From: Agilicoccus flavus | GTDB lineage: Bacteria > Actinomycetota > Actinomycetes > Actinomycetales > Dermatophilaceae | Length of the DNA stretch: 64,000 bases | NCBI RefSeq assembly: GCF_014857905.1 | Contig: NZ_JACYXE010000002.1 | Location: 372,001-436,000 of the forward strand | Direction of reading: 5' to 3' | Shown here: piece after piece, positions 45,384-54,570 of the stretch | Layout: every line of letters begins with the position of its first letter | How positions within the stretch are numbered: position 1 is the stretch's first letter | Position numbers and translations under genes: made by a program | The notes under the pieces: model-generated | What the model was told of the DNA's origin: nothing | The model's input: the letters and a program-made list of their open reading frames with translations, nothing else | Databases searched by the model: none

Positions 45384-45593
45384 ATGGCGAGGACGCGCAC
45401 GAACATCGAGATCGAGAACGACTACGTCGACGTCATCACGGAGCGCTTCGGTGTCCGGACCAAGACCGAGGCCGTCGACCTCGCGCTACGCCACCTGGCC
45501 GGAGACCCGATGACACGGGAGGAGGCGCTGGCCATGCGCGGTGCCAACGCGATCGACGCCGTGCCCGTCGATCGCTCGACCACCGGCGCGTGA
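45384..45593 (+). CDS. vapB: VapB-type antitoxin
   Basis: Antitoxin of 69 aa. Its N-terminal ribbon-helix-helix reads TRTNIEIENDYVDVITERFG followed by VRTKTEAVDLALRHL, the VapB family consensus for actinobacteria. The C-terminal tail would wrap the toxin. The stop overlaps the vapC start by 4 nt (GTGA). No Shine-Dalgarno is visible; an inverted repeat abuts the start, consistent with conditional autoregulation. Confidence 0.9.
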   Translation: MARTRTNIEIENDYVDVITERFGVRTKTEAVDLALRHLAGDPMTREEALAMRGANAIDAVPVDRSTTGA

Positions 45594-45997
45594 TCTTGGT
45601 CGACACGTCGGCCTGGGTGGAGTTGGATCGGGCGACGGGGAGCGCCGTCGACCTCGCGCTGGCCGACCTCATCGCGACCGATGGACCGATCGCGGTGACG
45701 GAGCCGATCGTCATGGAAGTCTGTGCCGGCGCTCGGACCGACGCGCGCGAACGGGATCTGCGCCGCCTGCTCGCCCGCTGCCACTTGGCTCGGGTGGACG
45801 CCGCGGCCGACTTCAACGGTGCGGTGACCATCGACCGAACCTGCCGCCGGGCCGGGATCACTCCGCGTGGTCTCATCGACTGCGTCATCGCCGCGGTGGC
45901 CCTCCGCGGCGCCCACGAGGTGTTGGTCAGGGACGGGGATCTGGTCGGTGTCGCGAGAATCATGGAGCTGCGACTCCACCCCGCTTCTCCTCGCTGA
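45590..45997 (+). CDS. vapC: VapC-type PIN-domain toxin ribonuclease
   Basis: Toxin of 135 aa. Acidic PIN-domain residues are readable: ILVDTSAWVEL (Asp), EPIVMEVCAGA (Glu), GLIDCVIAAVAL (Asp) and LVRDGDLVGVARI (Asp). These bind Mg/Mn for cleavage of RNA, usually tRNA or rRNA. It is read from the GTG in the GTGA overlap with vapB. The pair lies at the edge of the accessory block, with codon use less GC-extreme than its neighbours. Confidence 0.92.
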   Translation: MILVDTSAWVELDRATGSAVDLALADLIATDGPIAVTEPIVMEVCAGARTDARERDLRRLLARCHLARVDAAADFNGAVTIDRTCRRAGITPRGLIDCVIAAVALRGAHEVLVRDGDLVGVARIMELRLHPASPR

Positions 45998-46014
45998 GCG
46001 ACACCGACCTGCGA

Positions 46015-46036
46015 CCCCGCCCGCGTTCGGGCGGGG
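46015..46036. terminator. Terminator between vapC and the DUF4439 gene
   Basis: Perfect 9-bp stem CCCCGCCCG/CGGGCGGGG with a 4-nt CGTT loop, lying between convergent stop codons. Confidence 0.75.
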
Positions 46037-46082
46037 GGCCACGACCCTTCGTCCCGCTCGTCCCGGTGCGGGTCTGACCGGC

Positions 46083-47132
46083 TCAGCTGGGTGAGGCGGG
46101 CGGCGTCAGGGAGGCGGGGGCGGCGCCCCAGCGGGCGCGCCACGTCCAGGCCTCGAGGGCCCAGCCGGCGATCGCGCGCAGGGCGCCGGCATCGCCGGGA
46201 ACGGCCGCGCACGCGGCGACGAGGTCGCGCGCGAGGTCGTGGAGCACCGCGGCGGCCAGCCGGTCCGCGGCGGCGGGGGTGGTCACGGGGAACGGCAGCC
46301 GGTAGCCCAGGGGCACCGGGGTGGGCGCGGGGCCGGCGAGCTCGTCGAGCTGGTCGCGGGCGACCGACAACGCGTCGACGGCGGCCGTCGCGGTCTCCCG
46401 TCGGGCCGGCGCGGCCTGGGCCGCCGCGACCTCGAGCCCGTAGACGGCCGGCGCGACGAGGTCGAGCAGCCTGCCCGCCACTGCGGCGGGGACGCGGGGA
46501 TCGGGGGGCGCGCCGGGGACCTGCGCGCCGAGGAGGCGGGCGGCCCCCGCCCGGCCCACCCGGGCGGCGACGAGGACGGGCAGGTCGGCGGCCGCCGCCC
46601 CGGCCACCGCCGCGCTGACGACGCCGGCGCCGAGATCGGCCCGTTCGGCCGACACCACCTGCGCGGTCGCAGAGGGGCCGGCGGCGGGGTTGTCGGGGGG
46701 AGCCGAGGACGGTCTCGGGGACGACCGGGGTGACGCCGGAGGTGACGCCGGGTCCGACCCGGTGGAGGCCGGTGGGGTCGCGGCCCCGTCCGCTCCCGAG
46801 CCCACCTGCGCCAGGCGGGCGTCGAGCGCGGCGACGTCTGCGCGGTGCGTCGCCGCGAGTCGGCCGGCGAGCGTGGCCGTGAGCCGGCCGCGGGCGGGTG
46901 CCCCGGCCGGCGACCCGACGGACGAGAGGGCGACGAGCGCGGCGCGCGTGCGGTCGCGCTCGGCGCTCAGGACGTCCAGGCCCGGGTAGGGCTCGCGCGG
47001 AAGGAGCGGCAGGTCGGGGGCGTCGGACTCCCACCGCAGCCCGCAGCCCGCGAGCAGCAGACCCGCCGCGCCGAGCGCGCCCGAGGCGAGCACCTCGCGC
47101 CGCCCCGGCCGACCCGCCGGACCCGGCGACAC
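46083..47132 (-). CDS. DUF4439 ferritin-like lipoprotein
   Basis: Protein of 349 aa from GTG 47132. The N-terminus has a twin-arginine RREVLASGALGAAGLLLAGC ending in a lipobox Cys, so it is probably a Tat-exported lipoprotein. A long Ala/Pro/Ser linker (about residues 110-165) precedes a C-terminal helical region of the DUF4439 ferritin-like type (AQVVSAERADLGAGVVSAAV, VYGLEVAAAQAAPARRETAT). No full di-iron EXXH set is seen. Homologues sit beside rimP and proS in mycobacteria (Rv2844), so its place next to rimP is conserved while proS has moved away. Confidence 0.75.
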   Translation of the reverse strand: MSPGPAGRPGRREVLASGALGAAGLLLAGCGLRWESDAPDLPLLPREPYPGLDVLSAERDRTRAALVALSSVGSPAGAPARGRLTATLAGRLAATHRADVAALDARLAQVGSGADGAATPPASTGSDPASPPASPRSSPRPSSAPPDNPAAGPSATAQVVSAERADLGAGVVSAAVAGAAAADLPVLVAARVGRAGAARLLGAQVPGAPPDPRVPAAVAGRLLDLVAPAVYGLEVAAAQAAPARRETATAAVDALSVARDQLDELAGPAPTPVPLGYRLPFPVTTPAAADRLAAAVLHDLARDLVAACAAVPGDAGALRAIAGWALEAWTWRARWGAAPASLTPPASPS

Positions 47133-47320
47133 GACCCGGCCACCCTCGCCGTCGCGGCCGCCCCGGACACGGCGTCCGCGGCGCCGGGTCCGCGACCACC
47201 CCGGGGCGACCCCGCCTGCCCCGAGGTGTCGATCCCCGCCGTCCGCCCCGCCGCCCACACCGTTCCCCACGGGGTCGATGATGTCACCGCGGGTGCGACG
47301 GCGGCCGCAGGCGCCGCGGG

Positions 47321-47326
47321 TAGAGT
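47321..47326 (+). promoter_or_regulatory. Probable -10 element for rimP-nusA
   Basis: TAGAGT, a common actinobacterial -10 form, lies about 74 nt before the rimP start. No clear -35 is seen. The 267-bp gap between DUF4439 and rimP holds no gene. Confidence 0.4.
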
Positions 47327-47399
47327 GAGGCCCGCACGCACCGGAGGGCCGCAGCGATCTCGCCGCGCCGCCGTATTCGAGAAGACGAGGAGTGGGACC

Positions 47400-48098
47400 G
47401 TGAACGCACCTGATCAGGGGAGCGAGGCCCTCCTCGCCGAGGTGGCGCAGGCGGCGCTCACCGGAACCGGGCTCATCGTCGACCACGTCACCGTCACCCC
47501 TGCGGGGCGCCGCAGCGTCGTCGGGGTCGCGCTCGACCGCGATCTGGCCGACCTCGCGCCCGACGACCACGCGAGCCCCGTCCCCGGCGTCGACCTCGAC
47601 ACCATCGCCGACGCGACCCGTCTCGTCGGAGACGCCTTCGACGGCCCCGAGGCCACCGCGGCGCTGGGGGACCGTGCCTACACCCTCGAGGTGAGCACCC
47701 CCGGCACGTCGCGCCCCCTGACCCTGCCGCGGCACTTCCGCCGCAACGTCGGCCGCCTCGTCGACCTGCGCACCGACGCCGGCGAGGAGATCACGGGCCG
47801 CATCGTCGCCGCCGACCCCGACGGCGTCACGCTCGCGCCCGAGACGCCCGGCGTCAAGGGCCGGCCCGCCAAGAAGGGCGCGCCGCGGCACCTCGCCTAC
47901 GGCACGATCGCGCTCGCGGTCGTCCAGGTGGAGTTCGTCTCCGACGACGCGGCGGGCCTCGGTATCGACGACGACGACCTCGACGACCACACCCATGACC
48001 TCGACGACCACACCCATGGCCTCGACGACCACACCCATGGCCTCGACGACCACACCCATGGCCTCGACGACCACGAACCGCACGACCAGGAGGACTGA
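47400..48098 (+). CDS. rimP: Ribosome maturation factor RimP with a His-rich repeat tail
   Basis: Factor for 30S subunit assembly, 232 aa. GTG 47400 follows GAGGAG. The N-terminal domain has [25 protein letters not shown] and the [14 protein letters not shown] signature, followed by an SH3-like C-terminal domain ([18 protein letters not shown]). After residue ~195 an unusual tail appears: four near-identical LDDHTHG heptads from a 21-bp DNA repeat. The standard family is about 150-190 aa, so this tail is extra. It is the first gene of the rimP-nusA-ylxR-infB operon. Confidence 0.93.
   Translation: MNAPDQGSEALLAEVAQAALTGTGLIVDHVTVTPAGRRSVVGVALDRDLADLAPDDHASPVPGVDLDTIADATRLVGDAFDGPEATAALGDRAYTLEVSTPGTSRPLTLPRHFRRNVGRLVDLRTDAGEEITGRIVAADPDGVTLAPETPGVKGRPAKKGAPRHLAYGTIALAVVQVEFVSDDAAGLGIDDDDLDDHTHDLDDHTHGLDDHTHGLDDHTHGLDDHEPHDQED
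47979..48075 (+). repeat. 21-bp tandem repeat inside rimP
   Basis: Four copies of CTCGACGACCACACCCATGG plus one base, at 47979, 48000, 48021 and 48042, differ only at one position (ATGAC in the first). A partial fifth starts at 48063. Each encodes LDDHTHG, so length changes keep the frame. Confidence 0.9.
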
Positions 48099-48099
48099 G

Positions 48100-49173
48100 A
48101 TGGACATCGACCTCGCGGCCCTGCGGGCCCTCGAACGGGAGCGCGACATCCCGCTCGACGTCATCATCCCGGCCATCGAGCAGGCGCTCCTGCTGGCCTA
48201 CCACCGCACCGAGGGCAGCTACCGCCACTCGCGCGTCGAGCTCGACCGCGGCAGCGGCCACGTCGTCGTCTGGGCGCGCGAGGACGCCCCCGTCCTCGAG
48301 GACGGCACCCGCGGCGAACCCGGCCCCGAGTTCGACGACACCCCGGCCGGGTTCGGCCGGGTCGCGGCCTCCACCGCGCGCCAGGTCATCCTCCAGCGCC
48401 TCCGCGACATCGAGGACGACGCGGTCCTCGGCGACTTCAAGGGCCGCGAGGGCGACATCGTCGCCGGCGTCATCCAGCAGAGCCAGGGCCGCGGCGTCCT
48501 CGTCGACTTCGGCACGGTGGAGGGCATGCTCTCCACCGCGGAGCAGGTGCCCGGCGAGAAGTACGGTCACGGCGAACGCCTGCGCTGCTTCGTCCTGTCG
48601 GTCAAGCGGGGGACGCACGGTCCCCAGATCGCCCTGAGCCGGACCCACCCGAATCTCGTGCGGCGCCTGTTCGCGCTCGAGGTGCCCGAGATCGCCGACG
48701 GCACGGTCCAGATCGCGGCCCTCGCCCGCGAGGCGGGGCACCGGACGAAGATCGCCGTCCACGCCAAGGCGAAGGACGTCAACGCGAAGGGCGCCTGCAT
48801 CGGTCCGATGGGTCAGCGCGTCCGGGCCGTCATGGCCGAGCTGCGCGGCGAGAAGATCGACATCGTCGACTACTCCGAGGACCCGGCGACGTTCGTCGCC
48901 GCCGCCCTGTCGCCGGCGCGTGTCTCGTCCGTCGAGATCGTCGACGCCACGATCCGGTCGGCCCGGGTCGTCGTGCCCGACTACCAGCTCTCGCTCGCGA
49001 TCGGCAAGGAGGGCCAGAACGCCCGTCTCGCGGCGAAGCTCACCGGCTGGCGGATCGACATCCGGCCCGACACCGCTCCGACCGACACGGCCTCGTCGTC
49101 GCAGGCCGCGGCCCCCGCGGTCAGCGCCGCGCCGACGGACCCGGCACCGGGTTCACCGGCCTCCCACGAGTGA
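48100..49173 (+). CDS. nusA: Transcription termination/antitermination factor NusA
   Basis: RNA polymerase-binding factor of 357 aa. The N-terminal domain begins [20 protein letters not shown], followed by the S1 domain ([25 protein letters not shown]), KH1 ([38 protein letters not shown]) and KH2 ([31 protein letters not shown]). It ends soon after KH2 in a short Ala/Ser/Pro tail with no acidic repeats, the usual actinobacterial form. ATG 48100 follows one base after the rimP stop. Confidence 0.96.
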   Translation: MDIDLAALRALERERDIPLDVIIPAIEQALLLAYHRTEGSYRHSRVELDRGSGHVVVWAREDAPVLEDGTRGEPGPEFDDTPAGFGRVAASTARQVILQRLRDIEDDAVLGDFKGREGDIVAGVIQQSQGRGVLVDFGTVEGMLSTAEQVPGEKYGHGERLRCFVLSVKRGTHGPQIALSRTHPNLVRRLFALEVPEIADGTVQIAALAREAGHRTKIAVHAKAKDVNAKGACIGPMGQRVRAVMAELRGEKIDIVDYSEDPATFVAAALSPARVSSVEIVDATIRSARVVVPDYQLSLAIGKEGQNARLAAKLTGWRIDIRPDTAPTDTASSSQAAAPAVSAAPTDPAPGSPASHE

Positions 49174-49673
49174 CCCGCTGGACCGGTGACACGCCCGGGG
49201 CGCTAGACTGGCAGGGATCGTCCGCCGTCCCGGCGGACCCGGTGGGCCCCCGCGTCGACGTTCGTCAGTCGGAGTGTGGGCCGTCGCCGGGTCCCGCGGC
49301 GCGACCGGAGCCGGTACGAACGTGCATCGGCTGCCGTGAGCGCGACGGGCGTTCGGCACTACTCCGCGTGGTCGCGGCGGCACCCACCGACGGCACTCGA
49401 GTCGTCCTCGTCCGCCCCGACCTCGCCCGCAGCTCCCCCGGGCGCGGCGCCTGGTTGCATCCCGTGACCGCGTGCCTCGACCGGGCCGAGAAGCGACGCG
49501 CCTTCGGGCGGGCCCTTCGCCTCACGAGTGCGTTCGACGCCTCACCGGTGCGGGCCTTCCTCGAGGCCGCGGAGCAGCACACCGCCATCGTCTCCGTCCC
49601 GGAGCCGATGGTCACCGAGAAGACCGAGAGCGGGTTTGACGCTGATGAGCATCCGATGAGTACTCAGCAATGA
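49170..49673 (+). CDS. ylxR: YlxR (DUF448) RNA-binding protein
   Basis: Small nucleic-acid-binding protein; in Bacillus-type operons it sits between nusA and infB, as here. The family motif [19 protein letters not shown] and the later [24 protein letters not shown] are clear. Read from the GTG overlapping the nusA stop, it has 167 aa with ~50 extra N-terminal residues. An in-frame GTG at 49242 would give 143 aa and leave room for the TAGACT/hairpin element at 49204-49238, so the start is uncertain. Confidence 0.87.
   Translation: MTRWTGDTPGALDWQGSSAVPADPVGPRVDVRQSECGPSPGPAARPEPVRTCIGCRERDGRSALLRVVAAAPTDGTRVVLVRPDLARSSPGRGAWLHPVTACLDRAEKRRAFGRALRLTSAFDASPVRAFLEAAEQHTAIVSVPEPMVTEKTESGFDADEHPMSTQQ
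49204..49238 (+). promoter_or_regulatory. Internal -10-like element and hairpin at the nusA/ylxR boundary
   Basis: TAGACT at 49204-49209 is followed 10 nt later by a perfect 8-bp hairpin GTCCGCCG-TCC-CGGCGGAC (49220-49238). This could be an internal promoter with a 5' stem, or a pause site. Confidence 0.4.
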
Positions 49674-49692
49674 GCATCGCCCTGCACTAGAA

Positions 49693-49718
49693 CGGTCCGA
49701 CGCGACGCGCCCGGACCG
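49693..49718 (+). other. Hairpin between ylxR and infB
   Basis: CGGTCCG and CGGACCG pair across 12 nt, just before the AGAGGAG site of infB. It could modulate infB translation or processing. Confidence 0.4.
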
Positions 49719-49733
49719 TAGAAGAGGAGAAAC

Positions 49734-52700
49734 GTGGCTAAGGTCCGGGTCTACGAGCTCGCGAAAGAGCTCGGAGTCGAGAGCAAGGTCTTGCTCAACC
49801 ACCTGAAGGACAAGGGAGAGTTCGTCCGGTCGGCGAGCTCGACGATCGAACCCCCTGTCGTCCGCAAGATTCGTGAAGCGTTCCCCGGCGATCTCGCCGC
49901 GGGCAACGTCAAGGGTGCGGCGCCCGCCGCGGGAGGGGCCGCTGCGCCCGCTGCCGCCAAGCCCGCCGCGAGCGGGGCAGGCCCCAAGCCGGGCGGCCCC
50001 CGTCCCACCGGCGCACCGAAGCCGGGCGCGAAGCCCGGCCCCGCCGCTCCGGAGCGCCCCGCGAGCCCGGCGGCCTCGCCGGCTCCGGCCGCCCCCGAGG
50101 CTCCGGCCGCCCCGGCCGCGGAGTCCTCCGCGCCCGCGGCACCGGCCGCCTCGACGCCGACGCGGGCCGAAGGCTCGGCGCCCGCCGAGACCCCGGCCGC
50201 CTCGCCGTCGACGTCGTCCGCGCCCACCCCTGGTCCGCGCGCCCCGCGCCCCGGCCCGGCCGCTCCGGCGCGCCCCGCCGCGCGCGGCAGCGAGCGTCCC
50301 TCCGGTGGCGCCGCTGCGCGCCCGGCCGGTCAGGGTGGCCAGGGCGGTGCCCCCCGTTCGGGTGGTCCGCGTCCGTCGGCCCCTCGCCCGGGCAACAACC
50401 CGTTCGCGCCCAGCCAGGGCATGCGCTCGGGCCGCGAGGGCGGTCGCGACGGTGGTCGTGGTGCGGGCAGCGGTGCCGGCTCGCCGCGCCCCGGCAACAA
50501 CCCGTTCGCGCCGAGCCAGGGCATGCCCCGGCCGCAGAACCGTTCCGGTGAGGGTGCGGGTGGCCCGCGTCCGGGCGCCCCGCGCCCCGGGGCCCCCGCC
50601 GGTGCGGGCGGTCCCCGTCCGGGTGCCCCGCGCCCCGGTGGCGCTCGCCCGAACCCGGGCATGATGCCCAACCAGACGTCGGTGCCGCGTCCGGGCGAGC
50701 GCCCGACGCGCGGCGGCCCGGGTCGCCCCGGCGGCGGTCCCGGTGGTGGCGGTCCTCGCGGTGGTGGCGGTTTCCGTCCCGGCGGCGGTCGTCCCGGCGG
50801 TCCCGGTCGCGGCGGCACGCCCGGCGCGTTCGGTCGCGGTGGCGGTCGTCCGGTCCGCGGGCGCAAGTCCAAGCGCGCGAAGCGCCAGGAGTTCGAGCAG
50901 ATGCAGGCGCCGTCGGTCGGTGGCGTGCAGGTCCCCCGCGGGGACGGCTCGACCATCGTCCAGGTGCGGCGTGGCTCGTCGCTGACCGACTTCGCTGACA
51001 AGATCAACGCGAACCCGGCGAGCCTCGTCACGGTGCTGTTCCACCTCGGTGAGATGGCCACGGCGACGCAGTCTCTCGACGAGGACACGTTCCGCATCCT
51101 CGGCGAGGAGCTCGGCTACGACATCCGCGTCGTCTCCCCGGAGGAGGAGGAGCGCGAGCTCTTCGACTCCTTCAACATCGACCTCGAGTACGGGGTCGAC
51201 ACCGAGGAGGACGAGGACCTGCAGCCGCGTCCGCCGGTCGTCACCGTCATGGGTCACGTCGACCACGGAAAGACGCGACTGCTCGACGCGATCCGCAACG
51301 CGAACGTCATCGCGGGCGAGGCCGGCGGCATCACGCAGCACATCGGGGCCTACCAGATCGCCAAGGAGCACGAGGACGTCGAGCGCAAGATCACCTTCAT
51401 CGACACCCCGGGTCACGAGGCGTTCACCGCCATGCGTGCGCGTGGTGCGAAGGTGACGGACATCGCGATCCTCGTCGTCGCCGCCGACGACGGCGTCATG
51501 CCGCAGACCATCGAGGCGCTCAACCACGCCCAGGCGGCCGACGTGCCGATCGTCGTGGCGATCAACAAGATCGACGTCGAGGGCGCCAACCCCGACAAGA
51601 TCCGCCAGCAGCTCACCGAGTACAACCTCGTCGCCGAGGAGTACGGCGGCGAGACGATGTTCGTCGAGGTGTCGGCCAAGCAGGGTCAGAACATCGACTC
51701 CCTGCTCGACGCCGTGCTGCTCACCGCGGACGCGGCGCTCGACCTGCGGGCCAACCCCGACAAGGACGCGCTCGGCGTCGCGATCGAGGCCAACCTCGAC
51801 CGTGGCCGCGGCGCGACCGCGACGGTGCTCGTCCAGGCCGGCACGCTGCGGGTCGGCGACGCCATCGTCGCCGGGTCGGCGCACGGCCGCGTCCGCGCCA
51901 TGCTCGACGAGCACGGCCAGAACGTGGCCGAGGCGACCCCGTCGCGCCCGGTGCAGGTGCTCGGTCTGAGCTCGGTGCCGCGCGCGGGTGACACGTTCGT
52001 CGTGGCGCCCGACGACCGCACGGCCCGGCAGATCGCCGAGAAGCGCGAGGCGGCCGACCGTCAGGCGAGCCTGGCCAAGGCCCGCAAGCGCATCAGCCTC
52101 GAGGACCTCAACGAGGCGCTCGCGGCCGGCAAGGTCGAGACCCTCAACCTCATCCTCAAGGGTGACGTGTCGGGTTCGGTCGAGGCGCTCGAGGACGCGC
52201 TGCTCCAGATCGACGTCGGCGAGGAGGTCGACCTGCGGATCATCGACCGCGGCGTCGGCGCGATCACGCTGAACAACATCAACCTGGCGATGGCGTCCAA
52301 CGCGGTCATCATCGGCTTCAACGTGCGGGCCGAGGGCCAGAACGCGGAGGTCGCCGAGCGCGAGGGCGTCGAGATCCGGTACTACTCGGTCATCTACCAG
52401 GCGATCGAGGAGATCGAGGCGGCCCTCAAGGGCATGCTCAAGCCGGAGTTCGAGGAGCACGAGCTGGGGTCGGCCGAGATCCGCGAGATCTTCCGGTCCA
52501 GCAAGTTCGGCAACATCGCCGGCTCGATCGTCCGCTCGGGCGAGATCCGGCGCGGCAGCAAGGCGCGCATCACCCGCAACGGGGTGGTCGTCGCCGAGAA
52601 CGTCGAGGTCGCCGGGCTGCGTCGCTTCAAGGACGACGTCACCGAGGTCCGCGAGGGATACGAGTGCGGTATCAACCTGGGCTCGTACAACGACCTCCAG

Positions 52701-52751
52701 CTGGAGGACCTCGTGACGACGTACGAGATGCGGGAGAAGCCGCGTAGCTGA
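49734..52751 (+). CDS. infB: Translation initiation factor IF-2
   Basis: GTPase of 1005 aa that places initiator tRNA on the 30S subunit. GTG 49734 follows AGAGGAG. The N-domain ([20 protein letters not shown]) leads into a ~330-residue Ala/Pro then Gly/Arg/Pro-rich linker that contains the duplicated segment [14 protein letters not shown]. The G domain shows GHVDHGKT (G1), DTPGHEAF (G3), NKID (G4) and SAK (G5), then domains II-IV with the C-terminal fMet-tRNA-binding part ([19 protein letters not shown]). The long disordered linker is normal in actinobacteria. Confidence 0.97.
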   Translation: MAKVRVYELAKELGVESKVLLNHLKDKGEFVRSASSTIEPPVVRKIREAFPGDLAAGNVKGAAPAAGGAAAPAAAKPAASGAGPKPGGPRPTGAPKPGAKPGPAAPERPASPAASPAPAAPEAPAAPAAESSAPAAPAASTPTRAEGSAPAETPAASPSTSSAPTPGPRAPRPGPAAPARPAARGSERPSGGAAARPAGQGGQGGAPRSGGPRPSAPRPGNNPFAPSQGMRSGREGGRDGGRGAGSGAGSPRPGNNPFAPSQGMPRPQNRSGEGAGGPRPGAPRPGAPAGAGGPRPGAPRPGGARPNPGMMPNQTSVPRPGERPTRGGPGRPGGGPGGGGPRGGGGFRPGGGRPGGPGRGGTPGAFGRGGGRPVRGRKSKRAKRQEFEQMQAPSVGGVQVPRGDGSTIVQVRRGSSLTDFADKINANPASLVTVLFHLGEMATATQSLDEDTFRILGEELGYDIRVVSPEEEERELFDSFNIDLEYGVDTEEDEDLQPRPPVVTVMGHVDHGKTRLLDAIRNANVIAGEAGGITQHIGAYQIAKEHEDVERKITFIDTPGHEAFTAMRARGAKVTDIAILVVAADDGVMPQTIEALNHAQAADVPIVVAINKIDVEGANPDKIRQQLTEYNLVAEEYGGETMFVEVSAKQGQNIDSLLDAVLLTADAALDLRANPDKDALGVAIEANLDRGRGATATVLVQAGTLRVGDAIVAGSAHGRVRAMLDEHGQNVAEATPSRPVQVLGLSSVPRAGDTFVVAPDDRTARQIAEKREAADRQASLAKARKRISLEDLNEALAAGKVETLNLILKGDVSGSVEALEDALLQIDVGEEVDLRIIDRGVGAITLNNINLAMASNAVIIGFNVRAEGQNAEVAEREGVEIRYYSVIYQAIEEIEAALKGMLKPEFEEHELGSAEIREIFRSSKFGNIAGSIVRSGEIRRGSKARITRNGVVVAENVEVAGLRRFKDDVTEVREGYECGINLGSYNDLQLEDLVTTYEMREKPRS

Positions 52752-52760
52752 CGCGGGGCG

Positions 52761-52846
52761 CCGGGCGGCCCCGAGCCGCCCGGTCTCCGCTCCGACGCAC
52801 CCGACCCGGTCCTCACGCCCCGCGTGAGGACCGGGCGGCGCGTCGG
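52761..52846 (+). terminator. Two stacked hairpins between infB and rbfA
   Basis: The first is CCGGGCGGC/GCCGCCCGG with a 5-nt loop (52761-52783). The second has a perfect 13-bp stem CCCGGTCCTCACG/CGTGAGGACCGGG with a 5-nt loop (52805-52835), framed by an outer CCGACGC/GCGTCGG pairing (52792-52846). Together they are likely a partial terminator or mRNA processing point. Confidence 0.7.
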
Positions 52847-52915
52847 ACCCGTACCCTCCGGGTGTCGGCCCCGTCGCGGGCCGAATTCACGAACATCCAC
52901 GAAAGGCTCCGGACC

Positions 52916-53449
52916 ATGGCCGATTCCGCCCGCCCCCGCAAGGTCGCCGACCGCATCAAGGTCATCGCGGCGGAGACCATCGAGTACCGCATCAAGGACG
53001 AGCGCCTCGGGTTCGTCACGATCACCGACGTCCGGGTGACCGGGGACCTGCAGCAGGCGTCGATCTTCTACACGGTCTTCGGCTCCGAGGCCGAGCGCGA
53101 GGCCACGGCCGAGGCGCTCGCCGACAACAAAGGCCGCATCCGTTCGGCGATCGGCAAGGGGCTCGGGATCCGGCTCACGCCGTCGATCGAGTTCATCCCC
53201 GACGCCCTGCCCGAAGGGGCGGCCCACCTCGAGGAGCTCATCGCCGAGGCGAAGCGACGGGACGAGGAGGTCGCGGCCGCCGCCGCCCGGGCCGCCTACG
53301 CCGGCGAGCCCGACCCGTACCGGAAGCCCGAGGACGACGATGACGACGAGAACGAGGGGCTCGTGCCCGACGACCGTCCCGTGGGCGACGGCCCGGCCGA
53401 CGCCGTCAACGACCCCGAGCCCGACGACGACGGTCGGCAGCGGGGCTGA
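52916..53449 (+). CDS. rbfA: 30S ribosome-binding factor A
   Basis: Cold-adaptation and 16S maturation factor of 177 aa. ATG 52916 is chosen because the protein then begins MADSARPRKVADRIKVIAAE, the family start; AAAGG lies upstream. The KH-like core contains GFVTITDVRVTGDLQQASIFYTVFG and IRSAIGKGLGIRLTPSIEF. The last ~55 residues form an acidic, Asp/Glu-rich tail beyond the conserved domain. truB follows after 12 nt. Confidence 0.95.
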   Translation: MADSARPRKVADRIKVIAAETIEYRIKDERLGFVTITDVRVTGDLQQASIFYTVFGSEAEREATAEALADNKGRIRSAIGKGLGIRLTPSIEFIPDALPEGAAHLEELIAEAKRRDEEVAAAAARAAYAGEPDPYRKPEDDDDDENEGLVPDDRPVGDGPADAVNDPEPDDDGRQRG

Positions 53450-53461
53450 CGGGCAGCGCTG

Positions 53462-54463
53462 ATGGCGCGAGCGATCGACCCCACGGTCGGCGACGGGCTC
53501 CTCGTCGTCGACAAGCCGGCCGGCTGGACGAGCCACGGCGTCGTCGGTGCATGCCGCCGCCTGGCCGGGACCCGCAAGGTCGGGCACGCCGGGACTCTCG
53601 ACCCGATGGCGACCGGCGTGCTCGTCGTCGGCGTCAATCGGGCGACGCGGCTCCTCACCTATCTCGTCGGCGCCGACAAGGCGTACGCGGCGACCGTCCG
53701 CCTCGGACAGGTCACGGTCACCGACGACGCGGAGGGCGAGGTCACGGCCGCCGCCGAACCGGCCCTGCTGCACCGCATCGCCGACGACCCGGCCGCGGTC
53801 GCCGCCGCAGTCGCGGCCCTCACCGGCGACATCACGCAGGTGCCGAGCGCCGTGAGCGCGATCAAGATCGACGGCAGACGCTCCTACGCCCGCGTCCGCG
53901 CGGGCGAGGACGTCGAGCTCGCGGGGCGGCCCGTGCGGGTGTCGCGGTTCGACGTGCTGGCCTCGCGCCCCGCGCCCGACGGGGCGGGGATCGACCTCGA
54001 CGTCGAGGTGGAGGTCAGCTCCGGCACGTACGTCCGCGCCCTGGCCCGCGACCTCGGCGCCGCCCTCGGCGTCGGCGGGCACCTCACGGCGCTGCGCCGC
54101 ACCCGGGTCGGCGGCATCACGCTCGAGACGGCCCACACGATGGAGGAACTCGAGGCGGCCCGCGCGGCCGGGCCGGCCCGCCCGGAGACCCCGGAGGCGA
54201 TCGCCGCGGCCGTCGCCGGGACGAGCGGCCTGCCCCTCGTCGGCCTCGCCGACGCCGCCCGCGCGGCGCTGCCCGCCCGAGAGCTCGACGAGGAGTCCGC
54301 CCGCCTCGTCGGGCACGGCGTGCGCATCCCCTCGCAGCGGCCGGGGCGGACCGGGCCCGTCGCCGCCTTCGCCCCCGACGGCACGCTGGTCGCCGTCCTC
54401 GACGAGTCCGGCGACCGCGTCATGCCCGAGGTCGTCTTCGCGCCCTCCGGCGGGGGCGCCTGA
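53462..54463 (+). CDS. truB: tRNA pseudouridine-55 synthase
   Basis: Enzyme of 333 aa forming pseudouridine 55 in the T loop of tRNAs. The start region GLLVVDKPAGWTSHGVV and the catalytic Asp in VGHAGTLDPMATGVLVVGVN are clear, as is the later SGTYVRALARDLG. The C-terminal PUA-like part is present but divergent. It lies 12 nt downstream of rbfA. In many bacteria ribF follows; here ribF is 5.4 kb further on. Confidence 0.96.
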   Translation: MARAIDPTVGDGLLVVDKPAGWTSHGVVGACRRLAGTRKVGHAGTLDPMATGVLVVGVNRATRLLTYLVGADKAYAATVRLGQVTVTDDAEGEVTAAAEPALLHRIADDPAAVAAAVAALTGDITQVPSAVSAIKIDGRRSYARVRAGEDVELAGRPVRVSRFDVLASRPAPDGAGIDLDVEVEVSSGTYVRALARDLGAALGVGGHLTALRRTRVGGITLETAHTMEELEAARAAGPARPETPEAIAAAVAGTSGLPLVGLADAARAALPARELDEESARLVGHGVRIPSQRPGRTGPVAAFAPDGTLVAVLDESGDRVMPEVVFAPSGGGA

Positions 54464-54570
54464 CGCCGCGGCCGGCCGGTCTCGGTCGGTGGACCATGCG
54501 GGAGTGGCCGAACTGTGCCGCCGGGATGGCTCAGGCCAGGGGCGGTCGGGCGGCCACTATCGTCGTGGGC

